DNA from: Chroococcus sp. FPU101
Lineage (GTDB): Bacteria; Cyanobacteriota; Cyanobacteriia; Cyanobacteriales; Microcystaceae
Direction: 5' to 3'
DNA: 64,000 bases
NCBI RefSeq assembly: GCF_017312365.1
Contig: NZ_BLJI01000001.1
Span: 485,417 to 549,416, forward strand
Under the pieces are notes generated by a model, which was not told the DNA's origin, ran no database searches, and saw only the letters and a program-made list of their open reading frames with translations. Numbering within the stretch: position 1 is the first letter of the stretch; each line of letters starts with the position of its first letter. A program made the translations under genes and the position numbers. Of this stretch, positions 9,477 through 20,100 are shown in pieces.

Positions 9477-11144
9477 ATGGAAAATTACGATATTATTATC
9501 ATTGGTGCAGGTCACAATGGTTTAACTTGTGCTGCTTATCTACTCAAAGCAGGATACAGCGTTCTACTCCTCGAAAAGCGTTCTGTTCCAGGTGGAGCAG
9601 CTACTACAGAAGAAATAATGCCACAAGAAGCCCCAGGATTTCGCTTCAATCGTTGTGCGATCGATCATGAATTTATTCATTTAGGCCCTGTGGTTCAAGA
9701 ATTAGAATTAGAAAAATACGGACTCAAATATTTATTCTGTGATCCCGTTGTCTTCTGTCCTCACCCAGATGGTAAATACTTTTTAGGACATCGCTCAATT
9801 GAAAAAACCTGTGCTGAGATTGAACGTTTTAATTCCAGAGACGCGAAAAAGTATGCTGAATATATGGATTTTTGGCAACGTCTAATTAGTGGTATTATTC
9901 CTATTTTTAATGCGCCTCCTAAATCTTTATTAGATATTGTTGGAAACTACGACATTAAAAAAATTCAAGATCTATTTTCAGTGATGGGTAGTCCAAACGG
10001 AACGCTTGATTTATTCCGTACCATGCTCACCAGTGCCGAAGATCTACTAAATGAGTGGTTTGATAGCGAATTTCTTAAAGCTCCTCTAGCTAGATTAGCA
10101 TCTGAACTCGGTGCGCCCCCCTCTCAGAAAAATTTAGCGATCGGTGCGATGATGATGGCAATGCGTCATCACCCTGGAATGGCTAGACCCGTAGGTGGTA
10201 CAGGTGCATTAGTCGACGCTTTACTGAGACTGGTTAAATCGCATGGTGGTGTCGTTCTCACCGATCAAAGCGTTAAACAAATTCTAGTCGATGATGGTCG
10301 TGCAGTGGGTGTACAAGTAGCTAATGGGCAAGAATATCGAGCGAAACACGGTGTAATCTCGAATATTGATGCAAAACGCTTATTTTTACAAATGATGGAT
10401 ACTGCGGATGTCGATTCAGCCGACCCCAATCTTAGAGAAAGATTAGATCGTCGAATTGTCAATAATAACGAAACAATTCTTAAAATTGATTGCGCCCTTT
10501 CTGAACCGTTGCGCTTTGAACATCACGAACATCAAGACGAATATTTAATCGGCTCGGTTTTGATTGCAGATTCAGTAAAACAGGTGGAAATCGCTCACCA
10601 AGAACCGAATCTTGGCAGAATTCCAGACTCTGATCCTTCGTTTTATGTGGTGCAACCAACCACGCTCGATCCGACGATGGCACCACCTGGAAAACATACT
10701 CTTTGGATCGAATTTTTCGCCCCCTATGAAGTTGAAGGTCTTGAAGGAACGGGTCAAAATGGCACAGGTTGGACAGATGAGCTAAAAAATAAAGTAGCCG
10801 ATCGCGTTCTTGATAAATTGGCTGATTACGCGCCCAACCTCAAAAATGCTTTAATAGCGCGTCAGGTCGAAAGTCCCGCCGAACTGGGTGAACGCTTAGG
10901 AGCCTATAACGGCAATTATTATCATATTGATATGACTTTAGAACAAATGATCCTATTCCGACCCCTACCAGAGATCGCCAACTATCAAACACCGATCAAA
11001 GGATTGTATCTCACAGGTGCGGGAACTCATCCAGGTGGCTCTATTTCGGGAATGCCTGGGCGAAACTGCGCTAATGTTTTTCTAGCTAATCAAAAACCAA
11101 TAGCACAAATTGTAGAAAAAGTCAAGAGTGCCTTTGCTAGTTAG
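9477..11144 (+). CDS. crtO: CrtO-type beta-carotene ketolase
   Basis: This 555-aa FAD flavoprotein is very close to Synechocystis CrtO along its whole length. It has the N-terminal dinucleotide fold IIIIGAGHNGLTCAAYLL, the RFNRCAIDHEFIHLGPV block, GGTGALVDALL, and the C-terminal phytoene-desaturase-family signature LYLTGAGTHPGGSISGMPGR. CrtO adds a 4-keto group to beta-carotene to give echinenone, the carotenoid needed by orange carotenoid protein and common in cyanobacterial membranes. Length and conserved blocks argue for CrtO rather than CrtI-type desaturase. It overlaps the convergent acetyltransferase by 8 bp. Confidence 0.92.
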   Translation: MENYDIIIIGAGHNGLTCAAYLLKAGYSVLLLEKRSVPGGAATTEEIMPQEAPGFRFNRCAIDHEFIHLGPVVQELELEKYGLKYLFCDPVVFCPHPDGKYFLGHRSIEKTCAEIERFNSRDAKKYAEYMDFWQRLISGIIPIFNAPPKSLLDIVGNYDIKKIQDLFSVMGSPNGTLDLFRTMLTSAEDLLNEWFDSEFLKAPLARLASELGAPPSQKNLAIGAMMMAMRHHPGMARPVGGTGALVDALLRLVKSHGGVVLTDQSVKQILVDDGRAVGVQVANGQEYRAKHGVISNIDAKRLFLQMMDTADVDSADPNLRERLDRRIVNNNETILKIDCALSEPLRFEHHEHQDEYLIGSVLIADSVKQVEIAHQEPNLGRIPDSDPSFYVVQPTTLDPTMAPPGKHTLWIEFFAPYEVEGLEGTGQNGTGWTDELKNKVADRVLDKLADYAPNLKNALIARQVESPAELGERLGAYNGNYYHIDMTLEQMILFRPLPEIANYQTPIKGLYLTGAGTHPGGSISGMPGRNCANVFLANQKPIAQIVEKVKSAFAS

Positions 11145-11697
11145 TTAGAGTTCGTATAATTCTACAGGGATTTCCAGCCGCAACTACATCGGCTGGAATA
11201 TTTTTTGTTACTACACTTCCCGCACCGATCACACTGCGATCGCCTATTTTCACTCCTGGACACAAAATAACCCCACCACCGATCCAAACATAAGAACCGA
11301 TCGTAATTGGTTTAGCATATTCTAATCCTTGTGAGCGAGTCGTCCAATCTAGCGGATGAGTTGCCGTATAGATTTGTACATTAGGCGCAATTAAAACAGA
11401 ATCACCAATGATTACAGGTGCAACATCGAGAACAACGCAATTAAAATTAAAATATACATTCTCGCCGACTGTTATATTAAAACCATAATCGCAATAGAAA
11501 GGCGGTTCAATCCAAAAATTTTGACCTTGGGTACCAATGAGTTTTTTAAGAATATCTTGACGGTATTCCGTATCATCGGGACGAGAATCATTGTATTGCT
11601 TTAAGAGTAAACGACATTGAAGGCGATCAGCAATTAATTCTAGAGCGAAAGAATTGTAGAGTTCACCCGCGATCATTTTTTCTTTTTCGGTTTTCAT
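11137..11697 (-). CDS. Maltose/galactoside O-acetyltransferase-like (hexapeptide repeat)
   Basis: The 186-aa protein starts with the Mac domain (KEKMIAGELYNSFALELIADR) and continues in a left-handed beta-helix made of hexapeptide repeats (ITVGENVYFNFNCVVLDVAP, VWIGGGVILCPGVKIGDRSV, IGAGSVVTKNIPADVVAAG). His in TATHPLDW is the usual catalytic residue. Such enzymes (Maa, LacA, NodL) transfer acetyl from acetyl-CoA to sugars; the natural acceptor here is unknown. The full length is typical and the gene is monocistronic. Confidence 0.85.
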   Translation of the reverse strand: MKTEKEKMIAGELYNSFALELIADRLQCRLLLKQYNDSRPDDTEYRQDILKKLIGTQGQNFWIEPPFYCDYGFNITVGENVYFNFNCVVLDVAPVIIGDSVLIAPNVQIYTATHPLDWTTRSQGLEYAKPITIGSYVWIGGGVILCPGVKIGDRSVIGAGSVVTKNIPADVVAAGNPCRIIRTLTN

Positions 11698-11794
11698 AGG
11701 GATGTAAAGTTAAAATCTATTTTGAATATAACCGTCTCATGGCTTGAAAATAGGAACGCCATCTAAAATATAAATAAAGTATTAGAGGATAATT

Positions 11795-12382
11795 ATGGTT
11801 GCTATTCAAGATACTTATTACATGACTCCCGAAGAATATTTTATTTGGGAGGAACAACAACCGATTAAATACGAGTATATTGATGGTCTAGTTTTTGCCA
11901 TGACTGGCGGGACTATTCCTCATAATGAAATTACGATCAATTTAGCAACATTAATCAAAAACCATTTAAGAGGTAAAAAGTGTAAAGTTTTAGGAACAGA
12001 TGCTAAAGTTGGAATATCAGAAGCAGGGCCGTTTCATTATCCAGATGTGATGGTCAGTTGTGATGAAAGAGATAGACAAGCAATAAAAGTTATTGAGCAT
12101 CCTTGTTTGATTATTGAGGTACTTTCTCCAAGCACAGAAGCTTTTGATCGGGGTAAAAAGTTTCAAAACTATCGTCAGATTCCAAGTTTAAAAGAATATG
12201 TATTAGTCAGTGCAGAACAGATGATGATTGAGTGTTTTCGTCTTAATGCTCATGGAATTTGGGAACTATATACTTATACTCAAGGAGAAGAATTAGAATT
12301 AAATAGCATCAATCTTCGGTGTGTAGTCGATTCAATCTATGAAGATGTAATTTTAATTAGTAGTGAAGAGACGAAGGAATGA
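11795..12382 (+). CDS. Uma2-family putative endonuclease (DUF820)
   Basis: The 195-aa protein has the PD-(D/E)XK-like arrangement of the Uma2 family: MTPEEYFIWEEQQP, YEYIDGLVFAMTGG, HYPDVMVSC and CLIIEVLSPSTEAFDRGKK with the catalytic D..ExL core, and YRQIPSLKEYVLVS. These genes are heavily expanded in cyanobacteria and their role is unproven. It is a stand-alone gene that runs 46 bp into the 3' end of the convergent membrane-protein gene. Confidence 0.85.
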   Translation: MVAIQDTYYMTPEEYFIWEEQQPIKYEYIDGLVFAMTGGTIPHNEITINLATLIKNHLRGKKCKVLGTDAKVGISEAGPFHYPDVMVSCDERDRQAIKVIEHPCLIIEVLSPSTEAFDRGKKFQNYRQIPSLKEYVLVSAEQMMIECFRLNAHGIWELYTYTQGEELELNSINLRCVVDSIYEDVILISSEETKE

Positions 12383-12957
12383 TCTAAGCAGTTTTTAATA
12401 ATTTCCCTAAAGAGAACGGAGGCAACTTCCCATAAGAATAAACCAAAATACAAGGCAATACTAATACTGATAAATGTAATCGTCAAAAAAAGTGACAAGG
12501 CAAGATTAAAATTTACTCCACTTTCTGCTAAAACTTGTACCCATTTACCATTGCCCAAACCTAATCCTAGCCCAGAAACAGTACCCACACCAGCACAAAA
12601 AATTGCATCTACAGAAGGAACATGACCGTGTGATGGATCTTCTAAAGGATCACCTAAAACACCTGCTTTTGCTAGGGTTAAACCAAAAGCAAAACCTAAA
12701 CAGGTAGCTAAAAACGTAGGAAACAGAGTTATTTTAATTTGATTTTTCCAAGTTGTATCAACTGAGCGCAAATATGAAGTAAGCGTAAACGTAAAAGCAA
12801 ACGTGAAGGCAACCGTAAGAGCCGAGTAGTAACTAAAAGTCCAAGCTAAAGGTATTTTATAACCACCCGTCAAACTGACGACTATTCTAAAAAACAAGGA
12901 AGCTATAGGAATTCCTAATGTAAGCAGGAAACCTATACCAATCAATATACCAATCAT
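12337..12957 (-). CDS. Hypothetical multi-pass membrane protein
   Basis: About 206 aa with five or six hydrophobic helices (for example MIGILIGIGFLLTLGIPIAS, AFTFAFTFTLT, FLATCLGFAFGLTLA and NLALSLFLTITFISISIALYF). No family is recognised. I start it at the ATG at 12957: a longer frame to 13074 would read straight through the SRP RNA gene, so those 39 residues are an artefact. A low-complexity stretch of alternating Thr/Phe/Ala comes from a hexamer-like DNA repeat near 12782-12830. Confidence 0.55.
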   Translation of the reverse strand: MIGILIGIGFLLTLGIPIASLFFRIVVSLTGGYKIPLAWTFSYYSALTVAFTFAFTFTLTSYLRSVDTTWKNQIKITLFPTFLATCLGFAFGLTLAKAGVLGDPLEDPSHGHVPSVDAIFCAGVGTVSGLGLGLGNGKWVQVLAESGVNFNLALSLFLTITFISISIALYFGLFLWEVASVLFREIIKNCLDHSFVSSLLIKITSS

Positions 12958-12978
12958 CTTGTCTAACAAAAACCAAAA

Positions 12979-13072
12979 GACCCGGAGATTACGCCTACTA
13001 CAAGCATCCCGTATTGCTGCTGCCTTCCGGCCCTGACAAGATTTGAGCGTTGTAATCGCATAAGTCCGAGTC
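12979..13072 (-). ncRNA. ffs: Signal recognition particle RNA (4.5S-type)
   Basis: The reverse strand carries the universal SRP RNA core GTCAGGGCCGGAAGGCAGCA, with the GGAA tetraloop and the asymmetric loop that binds Ffh. The ends GACTCGGA and TCCGGGTC close as an 8-bp terminal stem with one G-U pair, giving a RNA of about 94 nt, the usual bacterial size. It guides co-translational insertion of membrane proteins. It lies just upstream of the membrane-protein gene on the same strand. Confidence 0.93.
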
Positions 13073-13098
13073 AATATCTAGAATAACACATCCCCTGT

Positions 13099-15369
13099 CT
13101 AAAAATCTGCTAAAACAATCTTATCTTTAACAAAAGTAATTTCTTGCCCTCCGACAGTTACCTGTGCATCTAATCCCGTTCCCGTAACCTTAACTGCGGG
13201 TGCTTTACCTTTTTGGACTGTCATCACCACAAAAAAGTGATCCTCACCTTTGGCTAAAATCTTGTTACCTGTAGCTGTTTTTTGTAAGTAAATTTGTACT
13301 GACTTTGGAGTGATAAAGGTTCCTTGCATTGTTGCACCATTATTTGATAAAAGGGTAAAAGTATTATTTTTGATTGACACTTGTTCTTTTGTGTGCATTA
13401 CCCAAATTTTTTCTTTAAATTCTTTTTCTTTGATTGAACCGATAAACTGATCGACAACGACAAATAACCCTGGTGAACCTGACTTACCGCTATAATCGAC
13501 TGCAAAGGAACGAATCGAACGAACCCCCACAAGTGGATCACTTAAGGGGCGAACGATCGGATTTGTCAGTACACTCACAATTCCCGAACCATCGAGACGC
13601 GACTGAAAAACAATTGATTTGCCTGTTTGCCAAGGTTTAACATTCGGCAAGACAACCACATTCTCATCATCCCATTGTCCATCAGACGAGCCAGGAATTG
13701 CCCAACGTCCCCCTAAACCCCAGATCCGAAAACTACCCACATCGGGAAACTTCCAAGATTCAGCTAAGGGTTGCTGTAGAGTATAAATACTTGCGATGAA
13801 ATCATCATTATCTTGCCATCGATTCCGAAACACATAAAATCCCTTTTCTTCATCTACAAGAGTATGGTCGAAAATCTCGGCAGGATTGGTCAATTTAGAT
13901 GATTCAGGATAACCCGCTAAGATATAGGCTGCTTCATAAGGCGATTGTATACCAAAACTGCGATCCCCATCTTCCCCAATTGAACGAGCAAACACCCACA
14001 TCACGGCGGGTAACATAGATTCTGGAACTAAACCCAATCCCATCGCAAATAAAGATTTACCAGCATAATGGCGATGTCTCCCATAGGTGGCAATGGGTAA
14101 ATTGGAATCAGAACTAAGCGATCGCATAACATAATGGGGTAACATCCAAGCTACATTAGTATCAGTCACTAAATCCTCCCCTAAAACCTTCTGTGTTGCT
14201 TGTAGGAAAGGAATCACAGAAATTACCCAAGGTTCTGTACTATAGTGATCCCCTTCTGTACCAAAACCCTGATTACCGATCGCAGTGGTCAAATATCGTT
14301 TAATATTTTGTTGGGAACGTTGCGCTAGATAGAGTGGAGATTGTCGTTTTAATGTCGCTTCATCGATTAGTAACGGATCATCTATAATTGCTAAAGCCGC
14401 TAATCCAGATGCACCTCTAGCCCTAGCTTGCCAGTTACTCCAAGGCGTACTATTCCAGCCCCCTTTTTTGGGTGAATCTCCTTTGAGAAGTTGATCCGCT
14501 TGACGATACAGCCATGTAGCGACTTGTTCTTGACGTTCTTTTCCCCATTGTTGATAACACAGATCGTATGCTAAGGCGACACCCGCAACGACGGCTGAGT
14601 GTTCAAGTATTCTATTTCCTGGGGTATTCATCGATTTTTCGACAATTCGCCAAGCTATTTCGGCACTTTTAGCATCTTCATTTAAGACAGCTTGTAAACA
14701 GTATCCTGTCGCGTGGTAGCCACCATTAGGAACATAACCACCATAATCAATCGGTTGTTTTAGGGATTGATTGAGTTGTGCAAGAATCGCTTTTCCGATT
14801 GGTGTTTTGGCTTTTTCTTGTAAACGAGAAACTTCATTTTTTCGGAAGATAAGGCGAGGATGTTCTTGCAGTTGAATCGGTTGGAAATTCGCTACAGGTT
14901 TTGGCCAAAGTGGGGTAATGATTCCTGTCACTTCTCCCTGTAAAGTTCGCTCATTATAGTTTCCTGTATAACTTCCCAGTAATTGATCTTTTGCTGGAAC
15001 TAATTCGATTGTATATTGAGCATTTTCTAATGTTTTGCTCCAAGGTGAGGGTAGAATATTTAGATCAACATTCAATAACCAAGCATTATTTTTTTGAGTA
15101 ACTTTTACGGTTCCTTGATGATCGACATCTGGGTTAAATTTTGGTGCATATCCCCAAACTTGCGGCTGACATTTACTCTGTTCACAGGATAAATATAAAT
15201 TGATATCTTGAAAAATCAGTTTTTTATCTAACTCTCGCCACACCCCTTGTTTAAGTTTAAGATTAATATTACCTGACAACAGATTAGGATTAATTTGATT
15301 AAAGCTAGGAGCTTTTGCACTCCCAATAAATAATGTTAATAATGAGCCTAATAAATAGCTTTTTTTCAT
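13099..15369 (-). CDS. Secreted heparinase II/III-like (alpha/alpha toroid plus beta-sandwich) protein
   Basis: About 756 aa from the ATG at 15369. A lipid- or signal-type hydrophobic start (SYLLGSLLTLFIGSAKA) predicts export. After a beta-rich N-domain, residues about 180-500 form a helical toroid typical of alginate/heparin lyases (PRLIFRKNEVSRLQEKAK, NGGYHATGYCLQAVL, GFGTEGDHYSTEPW with a candidate catalytic His/Tyr), and the C-terminal part is an all-beta heparinase II/III-like domain (FYVFRNRWQDNDDFIAS). Substrate is unknown. Its ATG overlaps the hpt stop (ATGA), so the two are translationally coupled. A start at 15423 would add 18 residues before the signal and is unlikely. Confidence 0.7.
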   Translation of the reverse strand: MKKSYLLGSLLTLFIGSAKAPSFNQINPNLLSGNINLKLKQGVWRELDKKLIFQDINLYLSCEQSKCQPQVWGYAPKFNPDVDHQGTVKVTQKNNAWLLNVDLNILPSPWSKTLENAQYTIELVPAKDQLLGSYTGNYNERTLQGEVTGIITPLWPKPVANFQPIQLQEHPRLIFRKNEVSRLQEKAKTPIGKAILAQLNQSLKQPIDYGGYVPNGGYHATGYCLQAVLNEDAKSAEIAWRIVEKSMNTPGNRILEHSAVVAGVALAYDLCYQQWGKERQEQVATWLYRQADQLLKGDSPKKGGWNSTPWSNWQARARGASGLAALAIIDDPLLIDEATLKRQSPLYLAQRSQQNIKRYLTTAIGNQGFGTEGDHYSTEPWVISVIPFLQATQKVLGEDLVTDTNVAWMLPHYVMRSLSSDSNLPIATYGRHRHYAGKSLFAMGLGLVPESMLPAVMWVFARSIGEDGDRSFGIQSPYEAAYILAGYPESSKLTNPAEIFDHTLVDEEKGFYVFRNRWQDNDDFIASIYTLQQPLAESWKFPDVGSFRIWGLGGRWAIPGSSDGQWDDENVVVLPNVKPWQTGKSIVFQSRLDGSGIVSVLTNPIVRPLSDPLVGVRSIRSFAVDYSGKSGSPGLFVVVDQFIGSIKEKEFKEKIWVMHTKEQVSIKNNTFTLLSNNGATMQGTFITPKSVQIYLQKTATGNKILAKGEDHFFVVMTVQKGKAPAVKVTGTGLDAQVTVGGQEITFVKDKIVLADF

Positions 15370-16316
15370 TGAATAATACAAGCAATTGGAAAAACTAAAT
15401 ATTCTAAAAAAAACAATTTCCAAATAAACTGATAAAATTGAGAGATTTCTTTTTTCTCTTCTAGATTAACGCTTTGACTCCGCCACCAAAGCAAAACGAG
15501 CAGAAATAGATGAGCAAAAATTAAAACCCATGAATTAACTTGTGGAACTTGAACAACTCCAGCTAATATTATTCCTAAATAACAAAAACTAATAATCCAT
15601 AAAGCCAGTTTTAAAATCTTTTCCTTTCCTAAAATTAAAGTAAAAGTCGTGATTTGATATTGCCGATCGCCTTCTAAATCGGGAACATCTTTAAAAATCG
15701 CGATCGCCACAGTAAAGATTAAAACAAAAAGCGTCAATAGCCAAATCGAAAGCGGTAAAAAAGCTTGTCCTGAAAATAGCTGACTCAAATGGAGAAATAA
15801 ACCTAAATTAATTACCACACCTCGAACCGTAAAAATACAAAAAGCAGCCCAGAGAGGAAACCGTTTTAAACGAAAAGGTGGTAAAGAATAAGCAGTTCCT
15901 AAAGTTAAACTAAGGCTAACTGTTGCGAATAACCATTGACCGAGTAAACTAGCTAGAATTAAAGATAAAATTCCTGAAAGAATAACGATTGTTTGACCCG
16001 TTTGTTTAGTAAACTCACCACTAGCAAGCGGTAAATGAGGTTTATTAATCTGATCGATTTCAATATCTTCTAACTGATTCAGACCAACAATATAAATATT
16101 TCCTAGAATACAACTTGACCAAACACCAAACACTTGAAAAAAAGTCTTTACTGTTAATTGATGCTGACTGGATGCCAAAGCAATACAAGAGAGAGCAAAA
16201 ACGCTTAAACTGGTACCAATAATTGTATGAGGTCGAGAAAATTTCCAAAGACTATAGAACCAAGATGACGGATTTTGCCAAAATTTAAGCGGATAGGTCA
16301 ACCGAACTTGACTCAT
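15366..16316 (-). CDS. hpt: Homogentisate phytyltransferase (UbiA family)
   Basis: The 316-aa membrane prenyltransferase matches Synechocystis Slr1736 throughout: FSRPHTIIGTSLSVFALSC, the first Asp-rich motif NQLEDIEIDQINKPHLPLAS, the second Asp motif FKDVPDLEGDRQ, and the C-terminal YQFIWKLFFLEYLV. It joins phytyl diphosphate to homogentisate, the committed step of tocopherol (vitamin E) synthesis, in the membrane. It is the first gene of a two-gene unit with the heparinase-like protein. Confidence 0.92.
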   Translation of the reverse strand: MSQVRLTYPLKFWQNPSSWFYSLWKFSRPHTIIGTSLSVFALSCIALASSQHQLTVKTFFQVFGVWSSCILGNIYIVGLNQLEDIEIDQINKPHLPLASGEFTKQTGQTIVILSGILSLILASLLGQWLFATVSLSLTLGTAYSLPPFRLKRFPLWAAFCIFTVRGVVINLGLFLHLSQLFSGQAFLPLSIWLLTLFVLIFTVAIAIFKDVPDLEGDRQYQITTFTLILGKEKILKLALWIISFCYLGIILAGVVQVPQVNSWVLIFAHLFLLVLLWWRSQSVNLEEKKEISQFYQFIWKLFFLEYLVFPIACIIQ

Positions 16317-16498
16317 AGCAATCTAACTTAATTTTTCTTTCAGCATAATCTGTTTCATCCCCCTAGGCCAAGACGGGATCTCAAAGATATAATTTTTTAT
16401 GCTTAAGGTAATCATCTTAGCCTAATCCTGTCTGGATGACCATCACGAAGACAACAATGGTTAACTTATCCCAAAAATATAGAGATTGAGGAATTGGT

Positions 16499-16891
16499 AT
16501 GGAACTAGAATACCCCGATGATCTAAGGTATTTGGATTCACATGAATATGTCCGTTTAGAAGGCGAAATTGCTATTGTAGGAATTAGTGCTTATGCAATT
16601 GACCAACTAGGGGATATTGTTTTTATCGAATTACCCGAATTAGGCGACTCTGTAGATGTCGGTGAACGTTTTGGTACAATTGAATCGGTTAAAGCGGTTG
16701 AAGAACTTTATCCCCCCGTCTCAGGTACTGTCGTCCAACGTAATGAAACGATCATTGAGACACCCGAACTTATTGGTGATGATCCCTATGGTGAAGGATG
16801 GTTACTGAAAGTCAGGGTGGAAAACCCAGATGATGAGTTAGCAGATACCCTGTCATCGGTTGAATATCGTTCTCATGTCGATGGAGAATGA
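16499..16891 (+). CDS. gcvH: Glycine cleavage system H protein
   Basis: This 130-aa lipoyl-carrier protein has the lipoylation motif [13 protein letters not shown], with lipoyl-lysine K65, and the conserved [20 protein letters not shown] and [13 protein letters not shown]-like region ([13 protein letters not shown]). It shuttles the aminomethyl group between GcvP, GcvT and Lpd, important for photorespiratory glycine use. The other gcv genes are not adjacent. Confidence 0.95.
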   Translation: MELEYPDDLRYLDSHEYVRLEGEIAIVGISAYAIDQLGDIVFIELPELGDSVDVGERFGTIESVKAVEELYPPVSGTVVQRNETIIETPELIGDDPYGEGWLLKVRVENPDDELADTLSSVEYRSHVDGE

Positions 16892-16932
16892 TTTGGTTAT
16901 AAGCATCAATTTTTAGCGTTACAAAATGATGA

Positions 16933-16950
16933 GGGCTTGAGGGCAAGCCC
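16933..16950. repeat. Short GC-rich palindrome downstream of gcvH
   Basis: GGGCTTG-AGGG-CAAGCCC is a perfect 7-bp hairpin 41 bp past the gcvH stop. It belongs to the same loose family as the hairpins at 3786, 32674 and 56481, and may serve as a terminator. Confidence 0.45.
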
Positions 16951-17112
16951 CTATAATGATTTCAAAATAAGTCAAATGTTGTAGAAATTATCAAGTTTAA
17001 AATCTTTTTGTCGATCTATTAGGGTGGGTTTATCCCCAAAGCTTAAGAAAAATAGGTAAGCTATTACATATCTACGGTCGTCTTTTTTTGAAGTATTATC
17101 CACCCTCAATCT

Positions 17113-20100
17113 ATGTCCTTCGCTTCCGTCATCCGCAACATTGAAAAATCTCCTCTCACGGCTGAACTGATCCAGAAATTAAAGCAAAACCAATCGCTGA
17201 CTCTTACAGGCATTCCGAGACTTCCTAAAGGGATTGTGGCTTCTAGTATTGCTCGATCGCTACAGCAAAATCTATTTGTAGTTTGTGCAACCCTTGAAGA
17301 AGCTGGACGATGGGCGGTTCAATTAGAGGCGATGGGGTGGAAGAGTGTAAATTTTTATCCAACCTCGGAAGCGTCGCCCTACGAGCCATATAACCCCGAA
17401 TCAGAGATGATTTGGGGACAGATGCAGGTCTTAGCAGGTGTCGGAAATGATCAAGGGAATTTTGCGATCATTACTACTGAAAAAGCCTTACAGCCACACC
17501 TTCCACCGAGTGATGTTTTTGCGTCCTACTGTCTTGAATTTAAACTCGGCATGACGCAAGATGCCAAAGATCTCGATCAAGCTTTTACTAAATTGGGGTA
17601 TGAACGGGTTAATTTAGTTGAAATAGAGGGCCAATGGAGTCGCAGAGGCGATATTGTTGATATATTTCCTGTTTCTGCCGAATTACCCATCCGTTTAGAA
17701 TGGTTTGGCGACGAATTAGAAAAGATCCGTGAATTTGATCCCGCTACACAACGATCGCTCGATGTAATCGATCATTTAATCCTAACACCCACCAGTTTTA
17801 ATCCGATGATTGTCGATGCCATTAACCAACAGCATCAGACGTTAGAAAACTATTTATCCCCAGAAGAATTAGATTTACTCGAAACAGGTAACTATCCTAA
17901 AGGAATGCAACGCTTTTTAGGAATAGCGTTCCAAAATCCTGCTTCTTTACTCGACTATTTACCTCAACAAACCCTATGTGTTTTTGATGAAGTCGAACAA
18001 TGTGAATCACATAGCGATCGTTGGTTAGAATATATCATCGAACAATGGCAAGATACCCCAAATCCTGTTCCTCAAATTCATCGTTCTTTTGAGAGTTCTT
18101 TAAAACTAGCCCAACAATTTTTAAATCTTTATTTATCTGAATTAACTGATGCTAATTCAACAGGTGTTAATCTCTCAAGTCGTTCGATTCCCATTACTCC
18201 ACATCAATTTGCTAAACTCGCAGAAATCATCCGAGGAAAACGGGAAGTTTATAATGGACTTAATCTTAATCGTTATGCAACTTGGCTAATTTCTGCCCAA
18301 CCGTCTCGCACTGTTTCATTATTACAAGAACACGATTGTCCTGCTCAATTTATTCCAAATCCTGAAGATTATCCCGCGATTGATAAACTGATTAATCAAA
18401 ATACAGCCGTAGCCGTTAAATATTCAGGATTAGCCGAATTAGAAGGATTTATTTTACCTACATTTCGGATTGTTGTTGTTACAGATCGGGAGTTTTTTGG
18501 ACAACACGTATTAGCTACAGCTGGCTACATCCGTAAGCGTCGTCGGGCTGCATCTACTCAAGTTGATGTCAATAAATTGCGTCCAGGTGATTATGTCGTA
18601 CACAAACATAATGGAATTGGACGTTTTTTACAACTGGAGAGTTTAGATACACAATTAGGGCTAGGATCGCGGGAATATTTAGTTATAGAGTATGCAGATG
18701 GACTATTAAGAGTACCTGCGGATTCTTTGGATAATTTATCACGTTATCGCCATACCAGTGACCAACCACCACAACTGCATAAAATGACGGGTAAATCTTG
18801 GGAAGCGGTGAAAACGAAAGTCCGTAAATCCGTCAAAAAATTAGCTGTTGATCTGATGAATTTGTATGCTAAACGCTCTCAACAGACGGGTTTTGCCTAT
18901 CCAATGGATACCCCTTGGCAAGTGGAACTAGAAGACTCTTTTCCCTATCAACCTACCCCCGATCAACTTAAAGCGATTCAAGATGTTAAACGAGATTTAG
19001 AAAACGAAAGACCAATGGATCGTTTAGTCTGTGGTGATGTGGGTTTTGGGAAAACAGAAGTAGCCATTCGAGCAATTTTTAAAGCCGTAACTGGTGGTAA
19101 TAAACAAGTCGCTTTTTTAGCCCCGACAACCATTTTAACTCAGCAACATTATCACACTCTTAAAGAACGTTTTGCACCCTATCCGATTAATATTGGTTTA
19201 CTAAATCGTTTTCGCACTGCTTCAGAAAGAAAAGATATTCTTAAACGCTTGGCAACAGGTGAATTAGATATCGTAGTGGGAACCCATCAACTACTTAGTA
19301 AAGAAGTCCAATACAAAGATTTAGGATTATTGGTGATCGATGAAGAACAACGGTTTGGAGTGGCACAAAAAGAGAAAATCAAAAGCTTAAAAACACAGGT
19401 TGATGTTTTAACTTTAACTGCAACTCCTATTCCAAGAACGCTGTATATGTCGATCTCTGGAATACGAGAAATGAGTTTAATTACCACACCTCCTCCGTCG
19501 CGTCGTCCAATTAAAACCCATCTTTCGGCGTATAATCCAGATGTAGTAAGAACGGCTATTCGCAATGAATTAGATCGCGGGGGACAAATTTTTTATGTTG
19601 TTCCCAGAGTCGAAGGAATTGAAGAAATTGCAGGAGAATTACAACAGATGGTAGCAAGTGCGAGAATTGCGATCGCACATGGACAAATGGACGAATCAAA
19701 TCTAGAAACCACGATGTTAGCGTTTTCTAATGGAGAAGCTGATATCCTAGTCTGTACGACAATTATTGAATCAGGGTTAGATATTCCCAGAGTTAATACG
19801 ATTATTGTGGAAGATTCCCAAAAATTCGGTTTATCTCAACTCTATCAATTACGAGGACGAGTCGGACGTTCAGGGATACAAGCTCATGCTTGGTTATTGT
19901 ATCCTAATAAAGGGGAACTCAGCGAAAATGCGCGGGCTAGATTACGAGCTTTACAAGAATTTACACAACTGGGATCTGGATATCAACTCGCAACCAGAGA
20001 TATGGAAATACGTGGAGTCGGGAACTTATTAGGAGCCGAACAATCTGGACAAATGGAAGCGATCGGCTTTGAGTTATATATGGATATGTTACAAGAAGCG

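Noticed and set aside
12958-13074. N-terminal extension of the membrane protein gene to 13074
   Set aside because: The stretch is the SRP RNA gene (core GGAAGGCAGCA and closing 8-bp stem); the coding start is ATG 12957.
19805-20032. 75-aa ORF inside mfd
   Set aside because: Out-of-frame shadow within a strongly conserved helicase gene; no ribosome binding site or family resemblance.
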